Source: RCIO01 sp965232405
Lineage (GTDB): Bacteria; Pseudomonadota; Alphaproteobacteria; Rhizobiales; Rhizobiaceae
Length of the DNA: 64,000 nucleotides
Direction: 5' to 3'
Assembly: GCA_965232405.1 (NCBI GenBank)
Contig: OZ246966.1
Location: 496,001 to 560,000 of the forward strand
Shown here in pieces: positions 38,382-46,810 of the stretch. The notes under the pieces were generated by a model that worked only from the letters and a program-made list of their open reading frames with translations, was not told the origin of the DNA and searched no databases. Position 1 is the stretch's first letter; every line of letters begins with the position of its first letter. The position numbers and the translations under genes are program-made.

Positions 38382-38403
38382 GATATAAAGATATCTTTAT
38401 ATC
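38382..38403. promoter_or_regulatory. 22-bp perfect palindrome, operator of the ArsR-methyltransferase gene
   Basis: Arms GATATAAAGAT (38382-38392) and its exact complement (38393-38403) with no spacer. It begins 15 bp before the regulator start and lies 34 bp before the divergent TrmO-like gene. Chance of a perfect 22-bp palindrome is very low. The SAH-responsive ArsR regulators (SahR) bind AT-rich palindromes of this kind. Confidence 0.75.
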
Positions 38404-38436
38404 ATTTCGGACGACCCGGCAAGCCCCGTCGCAGGC

Positions 38437-38937
38437 GTGTCGCCGATGAACGGCCCGCGCGACGGCGAAGTGGTGCTGGACTTCGACCCGGCAGCGCTTC
38501 CTGGCGATGAGCACGTGGTTTTCATCGGCCGTGTCAACTCGCCGTGGAGGAGCCGCGAGGAATGTCCGAAAAACATGGCGGCGGCCCGCGAGGCCGGCAA
38601 ACCGGCTTCGGTGGAGATCGACGCCAGTTACCGCCAGGGTCTCTCGGGGCTGGAACGGTTCAGCCATGTCGTGCTGCTGACCTGGTTCGACCGCTCGCAG
38701 CGCGACCTGATCATCCAGAACCCGCGCCACGCGAAGGAACCGCGCGGCACCTTCTCGCTGCGTTCGCCCGTGCGCCCCAACCCGATCGGCCTGCATGTTG
38801 CGAAGCTAGTTTCGCTCGACGCCGAAAAGGGTCTTCTCAATCTCGACGCCATCGACGTTCTCGACGGCACGCCCGTCATCGACGTGAAGCCATATTTCGC
38901 CTCAATCGACTCCATTCCGGACGCCACAACCGCATGA
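38437..38937 (+). CDS. TrmO/TsaA-like tRNA-m6t6A37 methyltransferase domain protein
   Basis: 166 aa from GTG; ATG at 38446 is an alternative and neither has a good ribosome-binding site. YaeB/TsaA fold: VFIGRVNSPWRSREECPKN, then FSHVVLLTWF and the conserved RSPVRPNPIGLHV with LDAIDVLDGTPVIDVKPY. E. coli TrmO N6-methylates t6A37 in tRNA-Thr. Rhizobial members resemble VirR. It is divergent from the SAM-linked regulator and shares its operator region. Confidence 0.85.
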   Translation: MSPMNGPRDGEVVLDFDPAALPGDEHVVFIGRVNSPWRSREECPKNMAAAREAGKPASVEIDASYRQGLSGLERFSHVVLLTWFDRSQRDLIIQNPRHAKEPRGTFSLRSPVRPNPIGLHVAKLVSLDAEKGLLNLDAIDVLDGTPVIDVKPYFASIDSIPDATTA

Positions 38938-39248
38938 CGGCGCGTACGGGCCGCCAGCGCGCCATCGCCAAGGCCCTTACAGCGCTGCTGCCGATGGCAC
39001 CCTACGCCGACATCGAGGCAATCCGCGAAGCAGCACTGGCGCGCAAGATGCGCGAGCTGCCGCCTTCCATCGCCGTATGGATCGCGACCGTGGCGCATGT
39101 CCGCCACGCGCACACGCAATATGACCAGCTTCTGGATGAGGGTTACGACCGCGATGCCGCGCGGCACTTCGTGGTCGAAGAAATCAATCAGGTGCTGACG
39201 GCGTGGCGGGCGACACGACTGCTGGAGCCGGAAACGGACGAGGAGTGA
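38934..39248 (+). CDS. DUF2293 protein
   Basis: 104 aa from MTARTGRQRAIAKA, ATGA overlap with the TrmO-like gene. The core IEAIREAALARKMRELPPS and HVRHAHTQYDQLLDEGYDRD matches the small DUF2293 family of rhizobia. Basic N-terminus and helical content could suit RNA binding, but its function is unknown. Confidence 0.75.
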   Translation: MTARTGRQRAIAKALTALLPMAPYADIEAIREAALARKMRELPPSIAVWIATVAHVRHAHTQYDQLLDEGYDRDAARHFVVEEINQVLTAWRATRLLEPETDEE

Positions 39249-39276
39249 TGCCCTCCGGGATGCAGCCGACTTGCGG

Positions 39277-40467
39277 CTACATCATCCTGAGCAACGCGCC
39301 GCCGATCGAATAGCCGGCGCCGAAGGCGCACAGAAGCCCGTGCTCGCCGGGCTTCATGTCTTCGTGGTTCTGCTGCATGGCGACAATTGCGCCTGCGGCT
39401 GCCGTGTTTCCAAGCTCCTCAAGAACGGTCGGCGCCCGGTCCTGATCGACTTCATGGCCGAATGAGAGCTTCAGGATCATCGCATTCATGCGCGAATTGG
39501 CCTGATGCAGCCAGAAGCGGCGAATGTCCTGCGGCTTGTGGCCGTGTTCGGCGAGGAACTCGACAATGAATTTGTGGCCCGCAACCGTCACTTCCTTGAA
39601 GACGCGATTGCCGACCTGCTTGATCATGTTGCCGGCCGTCGGAACGGACGAGGTGTCGTCCTGCGCGGCGCGGTTGAGGAAGCCGAAATTGGTGCGGATA
39701 TTGTTGGAGAACTGCGTCCAGGTGCGGGTATCGATCACCTCGAACCGCCCTGCCCGTTCCTCGCCATCGCCCAGCGCCTCCACGACCAGCGCGGATGCGG
39801 CGTCGCCGAAGATGAAGTGCGTCTGGCGGTCACGGAAATTGAGATGCCCGGTGATGATCTCCGGCGTCACCACCAGAACGCGCCTCTGCGCACCGGTACG
39901 CACCAGGTTGAACGCCATGTGCAGGCCGGCGGCAGCCGACGAGCAGCCGAGGCTCATGTCGAAGGCGGCACCCGAAGTGCCGAGTTCCTTCTGGATTTCG
40001 ATTGCAATCGCCGGATAAGGCCGCTGCTGGTGCGAGGCAGCACAGATCACCATGTCGATGTCGGCGGCCTCGACACCGGCATGGTCGAGCGCCTTGCGTG
40101 CCGCTGCAACGCCGAATTCGGCCATGACCGATATCTCGTCATCGGACCGCTCGGGGATGCGCGGCGTCATGCGGTCAGGGTCGAGAATGCCGTCGGGCAC
40201 GAGCACGTGGCGGTTCTTTACGCCGGACGCATATTCGATGAACTCGACGCTGGAACCCGGCAGCGGCTCAAGGCCTTCCGCCTCGCGCTTGATGTTTTCC
40301 TTTTCCACCCAGGCATTGAAGCTGGCGACCAGCTCTTCATTGCTGATCACAGCCTCGGGAACTTCGACGCCGATGCCGCTGATGCAAGCGCGCAGCAATG
40401 TTCTGGCTTCGCCCTGACGGTCGGTTCCCGCCAGCACGGTTTCGTCTACCCGCCTCAACATATTCAT
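39277..40467 (-). CDS. beta-ketoacyl-ACP synthase III family protein
   Basis: 396 aa. Thiolase-fold Cys-His-Asn enzyme: Cys175 in SLGCSSAAAG, His in FWLHQANSRM, Asn in LEELGNTAAAG. About 60-70 residues longer than housekeeping FabH, with insertions near residues 45-75 (the NAWVEKENIKREAEG stretch). It may prime a special acyl chain and not be general FabH. An acyl-CoA ligase lies upstream on the same strand. Confidence 0.85.
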   Translation of the reverse strand: MNMLRRVDETVLAGTDRQGEARTLLRACISGIGVEVPEAVISNEELVASFNAWVEKENIKREAEGLEPLPGSSVEFIEYASGVKNRHVLVPDGILDPDRMTPRIPERSDDEISVMAEFGVAAARKALDHAGVEAADIDMVICAASHQQRPYPAIAIEIQKELGTSGAAFDMSLGCSSAAAGLHMAFNLVRTGAQRRVLVVTPEIITGHLNFRDRQTHFIFGDAASALVVEALGDGEERAGRFEVIDTRTWTQFSNNIRTNFGFLNRAAQDDTSSVPTAGNMIKQVGNRVFKEVTVAGHKFIVEFLAEHGHKPQDIRRFWLHQANSRMNAMILKLSFGHEVDQDRAPTVLEELGNTAAAGAIVAMQQNHEDMKPGEHGLLCAFGAGYSIGGALLRMM

Positions 40468-40522
40468 CGCCTGCTACTTCCCCTCTTCGCCGCTTGTCAG
40501 CCGGCGAAGTCAGCCCGTACAC

Positions 40523-40536
40523 GTGGTTACAACCAC
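40523..40536. promoter_or_regulatory. GTGGTT-AC-AACCAC palindrome upstream of the ketoacyl synthase
   Basis: Perfect 6-bp arms with a 2-bp spacer, 56 bp before the gene start, in a 161-bp spacer otherwise without features. Suits a small dimeric repressor. Confidence 0.35.
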
Positions 40537-40628
40537 CCTAGTGCGAAAACCCCGTGAAATTCTAGGCAATTCTTTCATCAGCCTGTTGTCATTCCGTTAC
40601 CGGGAGGGAAATAGAAATCATGTAGCTC

Positions 40629-42164
40629 TCACTCAGCCGCCGCTGAAACCTCCAACATTTGGTCACGAAGCACGTGTTTCAGCACCTTGCCCGAGGCGTT
40701 GCGGGGCAACGCAGCAATTGAGCGATAGTGCGTGGGCCGCTTGAAACGCGCGAGATTGGTCTCGCACAGTGCCTTCAGTGCATCGACCAGCGCCGCTTCG
40801 TCCTTCGCCTCGCCGCGCCAGACGACGATCGCCAGCGGCGTCTCGCCCCACTGTTCGTCAGATTGGCCAATCACCGCAACCTCCAGCACGCTTTCATGCT
40901 GCATGACCACATTCTCGATCTCGGCCGGATAAACATTCTCGCCACCCGAAATGATCATGTCCTTGGAGCGGTCGCAGATGGTGATGAACCCTTCCTCGTC
41001 AACCTCGCCGATATCTCCGAGATAAAACCAGCCGTCGCGGAACGAATCCTGCGTCGCCTCCGGCCGCCCCCAATATTCGTGGAACACAAACGGGCCCCGC
41101 GCGATCAGTTCACCCCGCTCGCCGGGCGCCACCAGATTGCCGGCCTGATCGACAACCCTGACTTCCATGCCGAAGCAGGCAAGGCCCGTTGAGCCCTTCT
41201 TGGTGTAGGCGTAGGCGGGCGGCAGGATGGCGATGCCGCCATGCACCTCGGTCGAGCCGTAGACCTGATGAATGTCGATGCCGAAGCCCGAATAGACATC
41301 GATCAGCGTGACCGGAACGGGTGCCGCTCCGCACATGATCCAGCGCAGCGTCTCGTGGCTGTGGCGCTCGCGCGCCGGGCTCTCGCGCATCATGTTGATC
41401 ATCGTAGGCACGGCAAACATCGAGGTGATCTTTTCCGCTTCGATCAGCCGCCAGGTATCGTCCGGATCGAAATTGTCGACGATCACATGCGACAGGCCGC
41501 GATGCGCCGCATGAAGCAACAGACAGATGCCGGCAATGTGGAACATCGGCACGACAAGCAATTGGCGGTCGCCAAGCCGGCTCTCGAAGCTCGCCAGTGT
41601 GCTTTGACACCAGGCGAGCGACGAACCATGCGTATGCAGCGCACCCTTGGGCCGCCCGGTCGTGCCGGACGTATAGAGGATCAGGAACCCGTCATCGGCG
41701 CTGACCTGCCGATCGGGCACGCCACCGGAGGCAGCGACCCTTGCGGCCAGCGCGTTGTCCCCATCGGCTGCCTCTAGCGGTATCCATTCCATATCCGGGT
41801 GGGATTTTTGGAGCGCGCCGGCGAGCTCCGCATTGGCGGCATCGAAAATCACCGCCTTCGGCGCGCAATCGTCAAGCTGGTAGGCAATCTCCGGCGCGGT
41901 CAGCCGCCAGTTGAGCGGTACGAGAATTGCGCCGAGCCGCGCCGCGGCAAACAGGATCGCCGCGTACCAGTGATTGTTGGTGGAAAGCACTGCAAGCCGG
42001 TCGCCCTTTTCGACCAGCGGCGCAAGCGCGCCCGCAACCTGATCGGCCAGCCGGTCAACTTCGCGATAGCTGATGCGAACACCCGCCGGGAGATCAGCCA
42101 GCGCCTCAAGATCGGGGCTGATCCGCGCCCGCTCGGCCAGCATCGCGCCAATGTTTGCGATCAT
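40629..42164 (-). CDS. acyl-CoA synthetase (AMP-forming)
   Basis: 511 aa from MIANIGAMLAERAR, with GGGAGG upstream. ANL superfamily: the P-loop-like LYTSGTTGRPKGALH, then GSTEVHGG, YLGDIGEVDEEGF, DRSKDMIISGGENVYPAEIE and the C-terminal catalytic lysine in RNASGKVLKH. It activates a carboxylic acid as CoA ester; medium or long chain, or aromatic, cannot be told apart by eye. Confidence 0.88.
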   Translation of the reverse strand: MIANIGAMLAERARISPDLEALADLPAGVRISYREVDRLADQVAGALAPLVEKGDRLAVLSTNNHWYAAILFAAARLGAILVPLNWRLTAPEIAYQLDDCAPKAVIFDAANAELAGALQKSHPDMEWIPLEAADGDNALAARVAASGGVPDRQVSADDGFLILYTSGTTGRPKGALHTHGSSLAWCQSTLASFESRLGDRQLLVVPMFHIAGICLLLHAAHRGLSHVIVDNFDPDDTWRLIEAEKITSMFAVPTMINMMRESPARERHSHETLRWIMCGAAPVPVTLIDVYSGFGIDIHQVYGSTEVHGGIAILPPAYAYTKKGSTGLACFGMEVRVVDQAGNLVAPGERGELIARGPFVFHEYWGRPEATQDSFRDGWFYLGDIGEVDEEGFITICDRSKDMIISGGENVYPAEIENVVMQHESVLEVAVIGQSDEQWGETPLAIVVWRGEAKDEAALVDALKALCETNLARFKRPTHYRSIAALPRNASGKVLKHVLRDQMLEVSAAAE

Positions 42165-42268
42165 GATGTCCTCCCGACTGACCAATTGGATCAGCCGGAA
42201 GAGTAGAACCGCCTAAACATTCGGGCAACGGCGGGTAATTGGGCTACCCGCAAGAAGCGATTGCGCGC

Positions 42269-43918
42269 CTAACGCGTCAGCCGCTTATACGTCACCCGCT
42301 TGGGATTGACCGCGTCCGGGCCCAGCCGGCGCACCTTGTCAGCCTCGTAATCCTCGAAATTGCCCTCGAACCATTCAACATGGCTGTCGCCTTCGAAGGC
42401 GAGGATGTGGGTGGCGAGGCGATCCAGGAACATGCGGTCGTGGCTGATGATCACGGCGCAGCCGGCGAAATTCTCCAGCGCATCTTCAAGTGCCGCCAGC
42501 GTCTCCGTGTCGAGATCGTTGGTCGGCTCATCGAGTAGGAGAACGTTGCCGCCATCCTTCAACAGCTTGGCCAGATGCACACGGTTGCGCTGACCGCCCG
42601 ACAGATTACCCACCTTCTGCTGCTGGTCGCCGCCCTTGAAATTGAAGGACGATGCATAGGCGCGCGAGTTCACCTCATGCTTGCCGAGCTTGATGATGTC
42701 GTTGCCGCCGGAGATTTCCTCCCACACGGTCTTTGACCCGTCGAGATGGTCGCGGCTCTGGTCCACGTAACCCAGATGCACGGTGTCGCCCACGCGGATT
42801 TCGCCGGAGTCCGGCTTTTCCTGCCCGGTGAGCATGCGGAAAAGCGTCGTCTTGCCGGCGCCGTTCGGTCCGATCACGCCGACAATGCCGCCAGGCGGCA
42901 GCTTGAACGACAGATCGTCGATCAGCACCTTGTCGCCATAGGCCTTGGTCAGATTGTCGATCTCGATGACCTGGTTGCCAAGGCGCTCGCCAACCGGAAC
43001 CACGATCTGCGCATCGCCGGGGCGGCGGTCGGCAGCGGCCTTGACCAGCTCGTCATAGGCCCTGATGCGCGCCTTGGACTTCGCCTGCCGCGCCTTGGGG
43101 CTCGACGCAATCCAGTCGCGCTCGCTGGAAATGGCACGTTGGCGCGCAGCCTCTTCGCGGCTCTCCTGCGCCATGCGCTTGGCCTTCTGCTCCAGATAGG
43201 CCGAGTAGTTGCCTTCGTATGGAATGCCGCGTCCGCGATCGAGTTCGAGGATCCAGCCGGTCACATTGTCGAGGAAGTAGCGATCGTGGGTGATGATCAG
43301 CACTGCACCCGGATATTCGCGCAGGTGCTTTTCAAGCCATGCCGTGGTCTCGGCATCGAGATGGTTGGTCGGTTCGTCGAGCAACAGCAGATCGGGCTGC
43401 GAAAGAAGCAGCTTGCACAGTGCCACGCGGCGCTTTTCACCGCCCGACAGCTTGGTCACATCCGCATCGGCCGGCGGGCAGCGCAGCGCTTCCATCGCCA
43501 TTTCCACCTGGCTGTCGAGGTCCCAGAGATTCTGCGCGTCGATCTGGTCCTGCAGCTTGGCAGCCTCTTCGGCCGTCTCGTCGCTGTAGTCCATCATCAG
43601 TTCGTTGTAGCGGTCGAGGATCGCCTTCTTGGCGGCCACCCCTTCCATGACGTTGCCCATCACGTCCTTGGAGGCATCGAGTTCCGGCTCCTGCGGCAGG
43701 TATCCGCAGGTCGCCCCCTCGGCCAGCCATGCCTCGCCGGTAAACTCCTTGTCGAGCCCGGCCATGATCCTGAGCACGGTCGACTTGCCGGCGCCGTTGG
43801 GGCCCAGAATGCCTATCTTGGCGTCGGGGTAGAAGGAGAGATGGATGTTCTCCAGCACCTTCTTCTGGCCGTAGGCCTTGGAAAGTCCGGACATGTGATA
43901 GATGAACTGGCGAGCCAT
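42269..43918 (-). CDS. ettA: energy-dependent translational throttle protein (ABC-F)
   Basis: 549 aa from MARQFIYHMSGLSKAYG. Two ABC domains, each with Walker A (GPNGAGKST; GPNGAGKTT), a signature (LSGGEKRRVAL; LSGGQRNRVHL) and Walker B (LLLLDEPTNHLD; LLLDEPTNDLD), and no membrane helices. The arm and linker between them suit the EttA subfamily, which gates the ribosome E site according to ATP/ADP. Frame extension at the 5' end is spurious. Confidence 0.94.
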   Translation of the reverse strand: MARQFIYHMSGLSKAYGQKKVLENIHLSFYPDAKIGILGPNGAGKSTVLRIMAGLDKEFTGEAWLAEGATCGYLPQEPELDASKDVMGNVMEGVAAKKAILDRYNELMMDYSDETAEEAAKLQDQIDAQNLWDLDSQVEMAMEALRCPPADADVTKLSGGEKRRVALCKLLLSQPDLLLLDEPTNHLDAETTAWLEKHLREYPGAVLIITHDRYFLDNVTGWILELDRGRGIPYEGNYSAYLEQKAKRMAQESREEAARQRAISSERDWIASSPKARQAKSKARIRAYDELVKAAADRRPGDAQIVVPVGERLGNQVIEIDNLTKAYGDKVLIDDLSFKLPPGGIVGVIGPNGAGKTTLFRMLTGQEKPDSGEIRVGDTVHLGYVDQSRDHLDGSKTVWEEISGGNDIIKLGKHEVNSRAYASSFNFKGGDQQQKVGNLSGGQRNRVHLAKLLKDGGNVLLLDEPTNDLDTETLAALEDALENFAGCAVIISHDRMFLDRLATHILAFEGDSHVEWFEGNFEDYEADKVRRLGPDAVNPKRVTYKRLTR

Positions 43919-44061
43919 GGCGCGCGGGAACCTCGTGCGTCGGGATGGGAAAAGTCGCCGCGTATGTAGGCGAAAGCAGGCTGTGTAGCAATGCATCCGG
44001 CAGACCTTGCGCACGCGCCTTCAAATGCCGACATGGAAGCGGACAAACGAAGGAGACGACC

Positions 44062-44748
44062 ATGTCCAACGCACTGATCGTCGGCGTCGGCGACGGCCTT
44101 TCCGCCTCGCTCGCCCGCAAGCTCGCCGCGCGCGGCCATCATGTCGTGCTGGCAGCCCGCGACACGGCCAAGCTGAAGGATCTCGTCAAGGAAACCAACG
44201 CCACCGCAATTTCGTGCGACACCACCAAAAGGGGTGATGTCGAGGCTCTGTTCGGCAAGGTCGATGAGTTGGGCGGCGAACTTGAGGTCGCGATCTACAA
44301 CCCTTCGTCGCGGGTGCGCGGGCCGTTTGTCGAGGTCGATCCCGACAAGGTGCAAACCGCGCTTCAGGTAACCGCCTATGGCGCATTTCTGGTCGCCCAG
44401 CAGGCGGCAAAACGCATGCTGGACAAAGGCAAGGGCACCATCCTGTTCACCGGCGCATCGGCCGGCGTGAAGGGTTACCCGCAATCGGCATCCTTCGCGA
44501 TGGGCAAGTTTGCGCTGCGCGGGCTGGCGCAGTCGATGGCGCGCGAACTGCACCCGCAGGGCATTCACATCGGCCATGTCGTGATCGATGGCGGCATCCG
44601 CAATCCCGGACGAACCGAACCGGCTGACCGTCCCGATTCCATGCTCGATCCCGACGCGATTGCCGAAACCTACATGCAGCTTATCGATCAGGACCGTCGC
44701 GCCTGGTCCTGGGAAATCGAGCTTCGGCCCTGGGTGGAGACCTTCTAG
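44062..44748 (+). CDS. SDR-family protein with altered catalytic Tyr
   Basis: 228 aa from MSNALIVGVGDGLSASLAR, with AAGGAG 9 nt upstream. Rossmann N-terminus, Asn in VAIYNPSS, Ser in FTGASAG. In the YxxxK position the sequence reads FAMGK, so the catalytic Tyr is Phe while Lys is kept. A C-terminal WSWEIELRPWVETF is shared with a subgroup of similar SDRs. It could be a non-catalytic or differently acting member. Divergent from ettA. Confidence 0.75.
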   Translation: MSNALIVGVGDGLSASLARKLAARGHHVVLAARDTAKLKDLVKETNATAISCDTTKRGDVEALFGKVDELGGELEVAIYNPSSRVRGPFVEVDPDKVQTALQVTAYGAFLVAQQAAKRMLDKGKGTILFTGASAGVKGYPQSASFAMGKFALRGLAQSMARELHPQGIHIGHVVIDGGIRNPGRTEPADRPDSMLDPDAIAETYMQLIDQDRRAWSWEIELRPWVETF

Positions 44749-44754
44749 CTGCGT

Positions 44755-45438
44755 TCAGGCAACCACCTCATCCAGCAGCCATTTGCCGATTGGCCATGTC
44801 GCTGTGAAGTGCCCCTCCGCCACGTCGGTAAAGCCCGGCTTGGTCGCGGCTGAGAACGGCAACTCGAGCCCGGCATAAAGTCCTTCGTGAAGCAGATAGC
44901 CGGCGCGCTCGTGGTCGGCGTCGTAGCCGCGTGGCACCGTCTTGCGGCTTGCGCCGCCGACATTGTAAGGCCCGGCCCTCTCCACCTTCGCGACAGCCGC
45001 CTCCAGCGCCCTCCCGGACCGGTCATCGACCACCGCGTCGCGATACTTCACGATCAGTTCCTTGTTGAGCACATGCATGCCCGACCCGAGGAACAGCTTG
45101 TCTGCGGTAAGGCGCAGATAGAAACCCGGCTGGTCCCATCCGCGCTTCTCGCCATGCCAGAACCACAGGTCGAGATGATCCTTGTAGGGCGTCTTGTCCT
45201 TCGAGAACCGCACATCGCGATTGATGCGCGAGATCGAGCCGTTGACCCGCGGTTCTGCATGCACGCCGGGCGCGATTGCCTGCAGCCTTGGGCCCATGTC
45301 CTCTACAAATGCTCTGCCGGCATCCACATAGCCAGCCTCGTAGAGCGCGCGATTAGCTTCGAACCATTCGCGATGGTTGTTCCTGGCTATGTCGCTCAGG
45401 ACCGCCGCCGTTTCGGCAGGAAAAGAGAAGCTTGCCAT
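44755..45438 (-). CDS. DUF2461 (TIGR02453) family protein
   Basis: 227 aa. Characteristic segments: NNHREWFEANRALYE near the N-terminus, the SRINRDVRFSKDKTPYKDH block, GFYLRLTADKLFLGSGMH, and the C-terminal TATWPIGKWLLDEV. Widespread, no known function. Convergent with the SDR gene. Confidence 0.85.
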   Translation of the reverse strand: MASFSFPAETAAVLSDIARNNHREWFEANRALYEAGYVDAGRAFVEDMGPRLQAIAPGVHAEPRVNGSISRINRDVRFSKDKTPYKDHLDLWFWHGEKRGWDQPGFYLRLTADKLFLGSGMHVLNKELIVKYRDAVVDDRSGRALEAAVAKVERAGPYNVGGASRKTVPRGYDADHERAGYLLHEGLYAGLELPFSAATKPGFTDVAEGHFTATWPIGKWLLDEVVA

Positions 45439-45462
45439 GCCCCATCCTCCGCTTTTTCGCGC

Positions 45463-46332
45463 CTATAGTGATGCGGCGGACTGCGGCGCGGTCAAGACGG
45501 TCCTGACATCACTCCTGACACCGGTGGCGTAGCTGTCGGGGCTGTCCGGCCAGATGTAGCGGCGCACCGAAAGATGCGGCGATCCCTTGACTGCGATACG
45601 CGCAATATCGTCCGGAATGATGGCGTAGCGCCCGCGGGTGAAACGCACAGGGATGCCGAATTCCGGAAAAATCTCGGCCACCAGTTCGGCACACGTGAGC
45701 CGTGTTTCGTCGCGCACATCGAAATTGTAGTCGAAAGGCTCGCCAAGTCGCGAAAACAGCCCGGCATATTTCGCCCGTCGCCAGGCTGTACCGTGGTCGC
45801 GCACGCGCAGAATTACGAGCTCGTCGACATCGATGAGTTCGCTGAAGGGCGACAAACGCACATTGTCGCCGGCAGCCTCCAGCACCGTGCGGCCATCGGC
45901 GATCGCCCCGCGATAGGGCTTCACCTCGGGCAGCGAGAGCACGCCGGCGCGCTTCATTTCGGCTTCCGTTCCCAACCACACGATCCCATGGGTGAAATGG
46001 CTGGTGATCAGCGCCCGGGTCAACGCAGGGCGCGAACGCACCAGAACGATATCGAGCGGGCGCAGTTCCGATTTCACAAACCCGGCCAGCCCCTCGCGAT
46101 AGATCAGTTCGCCATGCGGCGCGGCCAGATTGCGCACCACCGGCGACAATGCACCGCCGAACCTCTGTGTCAGCGCCAGAAGCGGGCTCTTCTGCCCCGC
46201 CCTAGCAGAAGCCGGCGCGTCCGCTTCCGCGAAATAGACCTTTGGCCCTGCACAACCGACGAATGCAAACGAGAGCACGACCACGGCCAGAAGCCGTGCG
46301 CGGCACCCCGATGACAATGTCGCCTTGCGCAT
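45463..46332 (-). CDS. YiiX/YebB-like permuted NlpC/P60 lipoprotein
   Basis: 289 aa. Signal with lipobox FVGC (SFAFVGCAGP). The C-terminal domain has the permuted papain-like order, His first (SHFTHGIVWLG) and Cys later (RLTCAELVAEIF). Members are amidases or lipid/peptide hydrolases of the cell envelope. Substrate not evident. Confidence 0.75.
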   Translation of the reverse strand: MRKATLSSGCRARLLAVVVLSFAFVGCAGPKVYFAEADAPASARAGQKSPLLALTQRFGGALSPVVRNLAAPHGELIYREGLAGFVKSELRPLDIVLVRSRPALTRALITSHFTHGIVWLGTEAEMKRAGVLSLPEVKPYRGAIADGRTVLEAAGDNVRLSPFSELIDVDELVILRVRDHGTAWRRAKYAGLFSRLGEPFDYNFDVRDETRLTCAELVAEIFPEFGIPVRFTRGRYAIIPDDIARIAVKGSPHLSVRRYIWPDSPDSYATGVRSDVRTVLTAPQSAASL

Positions 46333-46467
46333 TGCGGAAGCCTATCACTCGCCATGCAAGGCGTCACCGCCGCTGCCGAACAACCGTGGTGATGGATTGC
46401 CGCAACGCTTGATGCTAGCGTTCCCGGTAGGGACGGGGCAGACAGAAACGATTCCCGGAGGTCTTCG

Positions 46468-46782
46468 ATGACAAGTCGCAGTTTGCTTTTCGCCGCCACC
46501 GTCGCCGCAGGTATCGCCGGTTTCGCCGGCGCCGCCGAGGCAGCGAAATCCTGCAAGCTGGCGGTGACCAGCCCGACCGTCAAAGGCCATCCGACCCGCG
46601 TGACCGCCGAGGTTGCAGCCGCAACCGTGTGGTCGACCAAGGTCGCCGACGTCTACGCTCTGCGCTTCGCCAACTGGGCCAACGCCGAAGACGCCCGCTT
46701 CAGCTGTTCCAAATACACGACCGTCGTGGGCATCAATGCCTGGCGCTGCCGCGTCACGGCGCGCCCCTGCGCCTTCGATTGA
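46468..46782 (+). CDS. small secreted protein with four cysteines, unknown
   Basis: 104 aa. Signal peptide to about residue 25 (AAEAAK). Mature part of about 79 residues has four Cys (SCKLA, RFSCSK, WRCRV, RPCAFD), probably two disulfides. The GGAGG upstream of ATG supports the start. I do not recognise a family. It precedes the lipase gene by 28 nt on the same strand. Confidence 0.65.
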   Translation: MTSRSLLFAATVAAGIAGFAGAAEAAKSCKLAVTSPTVKGHPTRVTAEVAAATVWSTKVADVYALRFANWANAEDARFSCSKYTTVVGINAWRCRVTARPCAFD

Positions 46783-46810
46783 CCGACGGTCTCGCGCCAA
46801 AGGACTGCCG

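Noticed and set aside
42746..43969. 407-aa open frame on the plus strand opposite ettA
   Set aside because: Antisense shadow of a firmly identified ABC-F gene.
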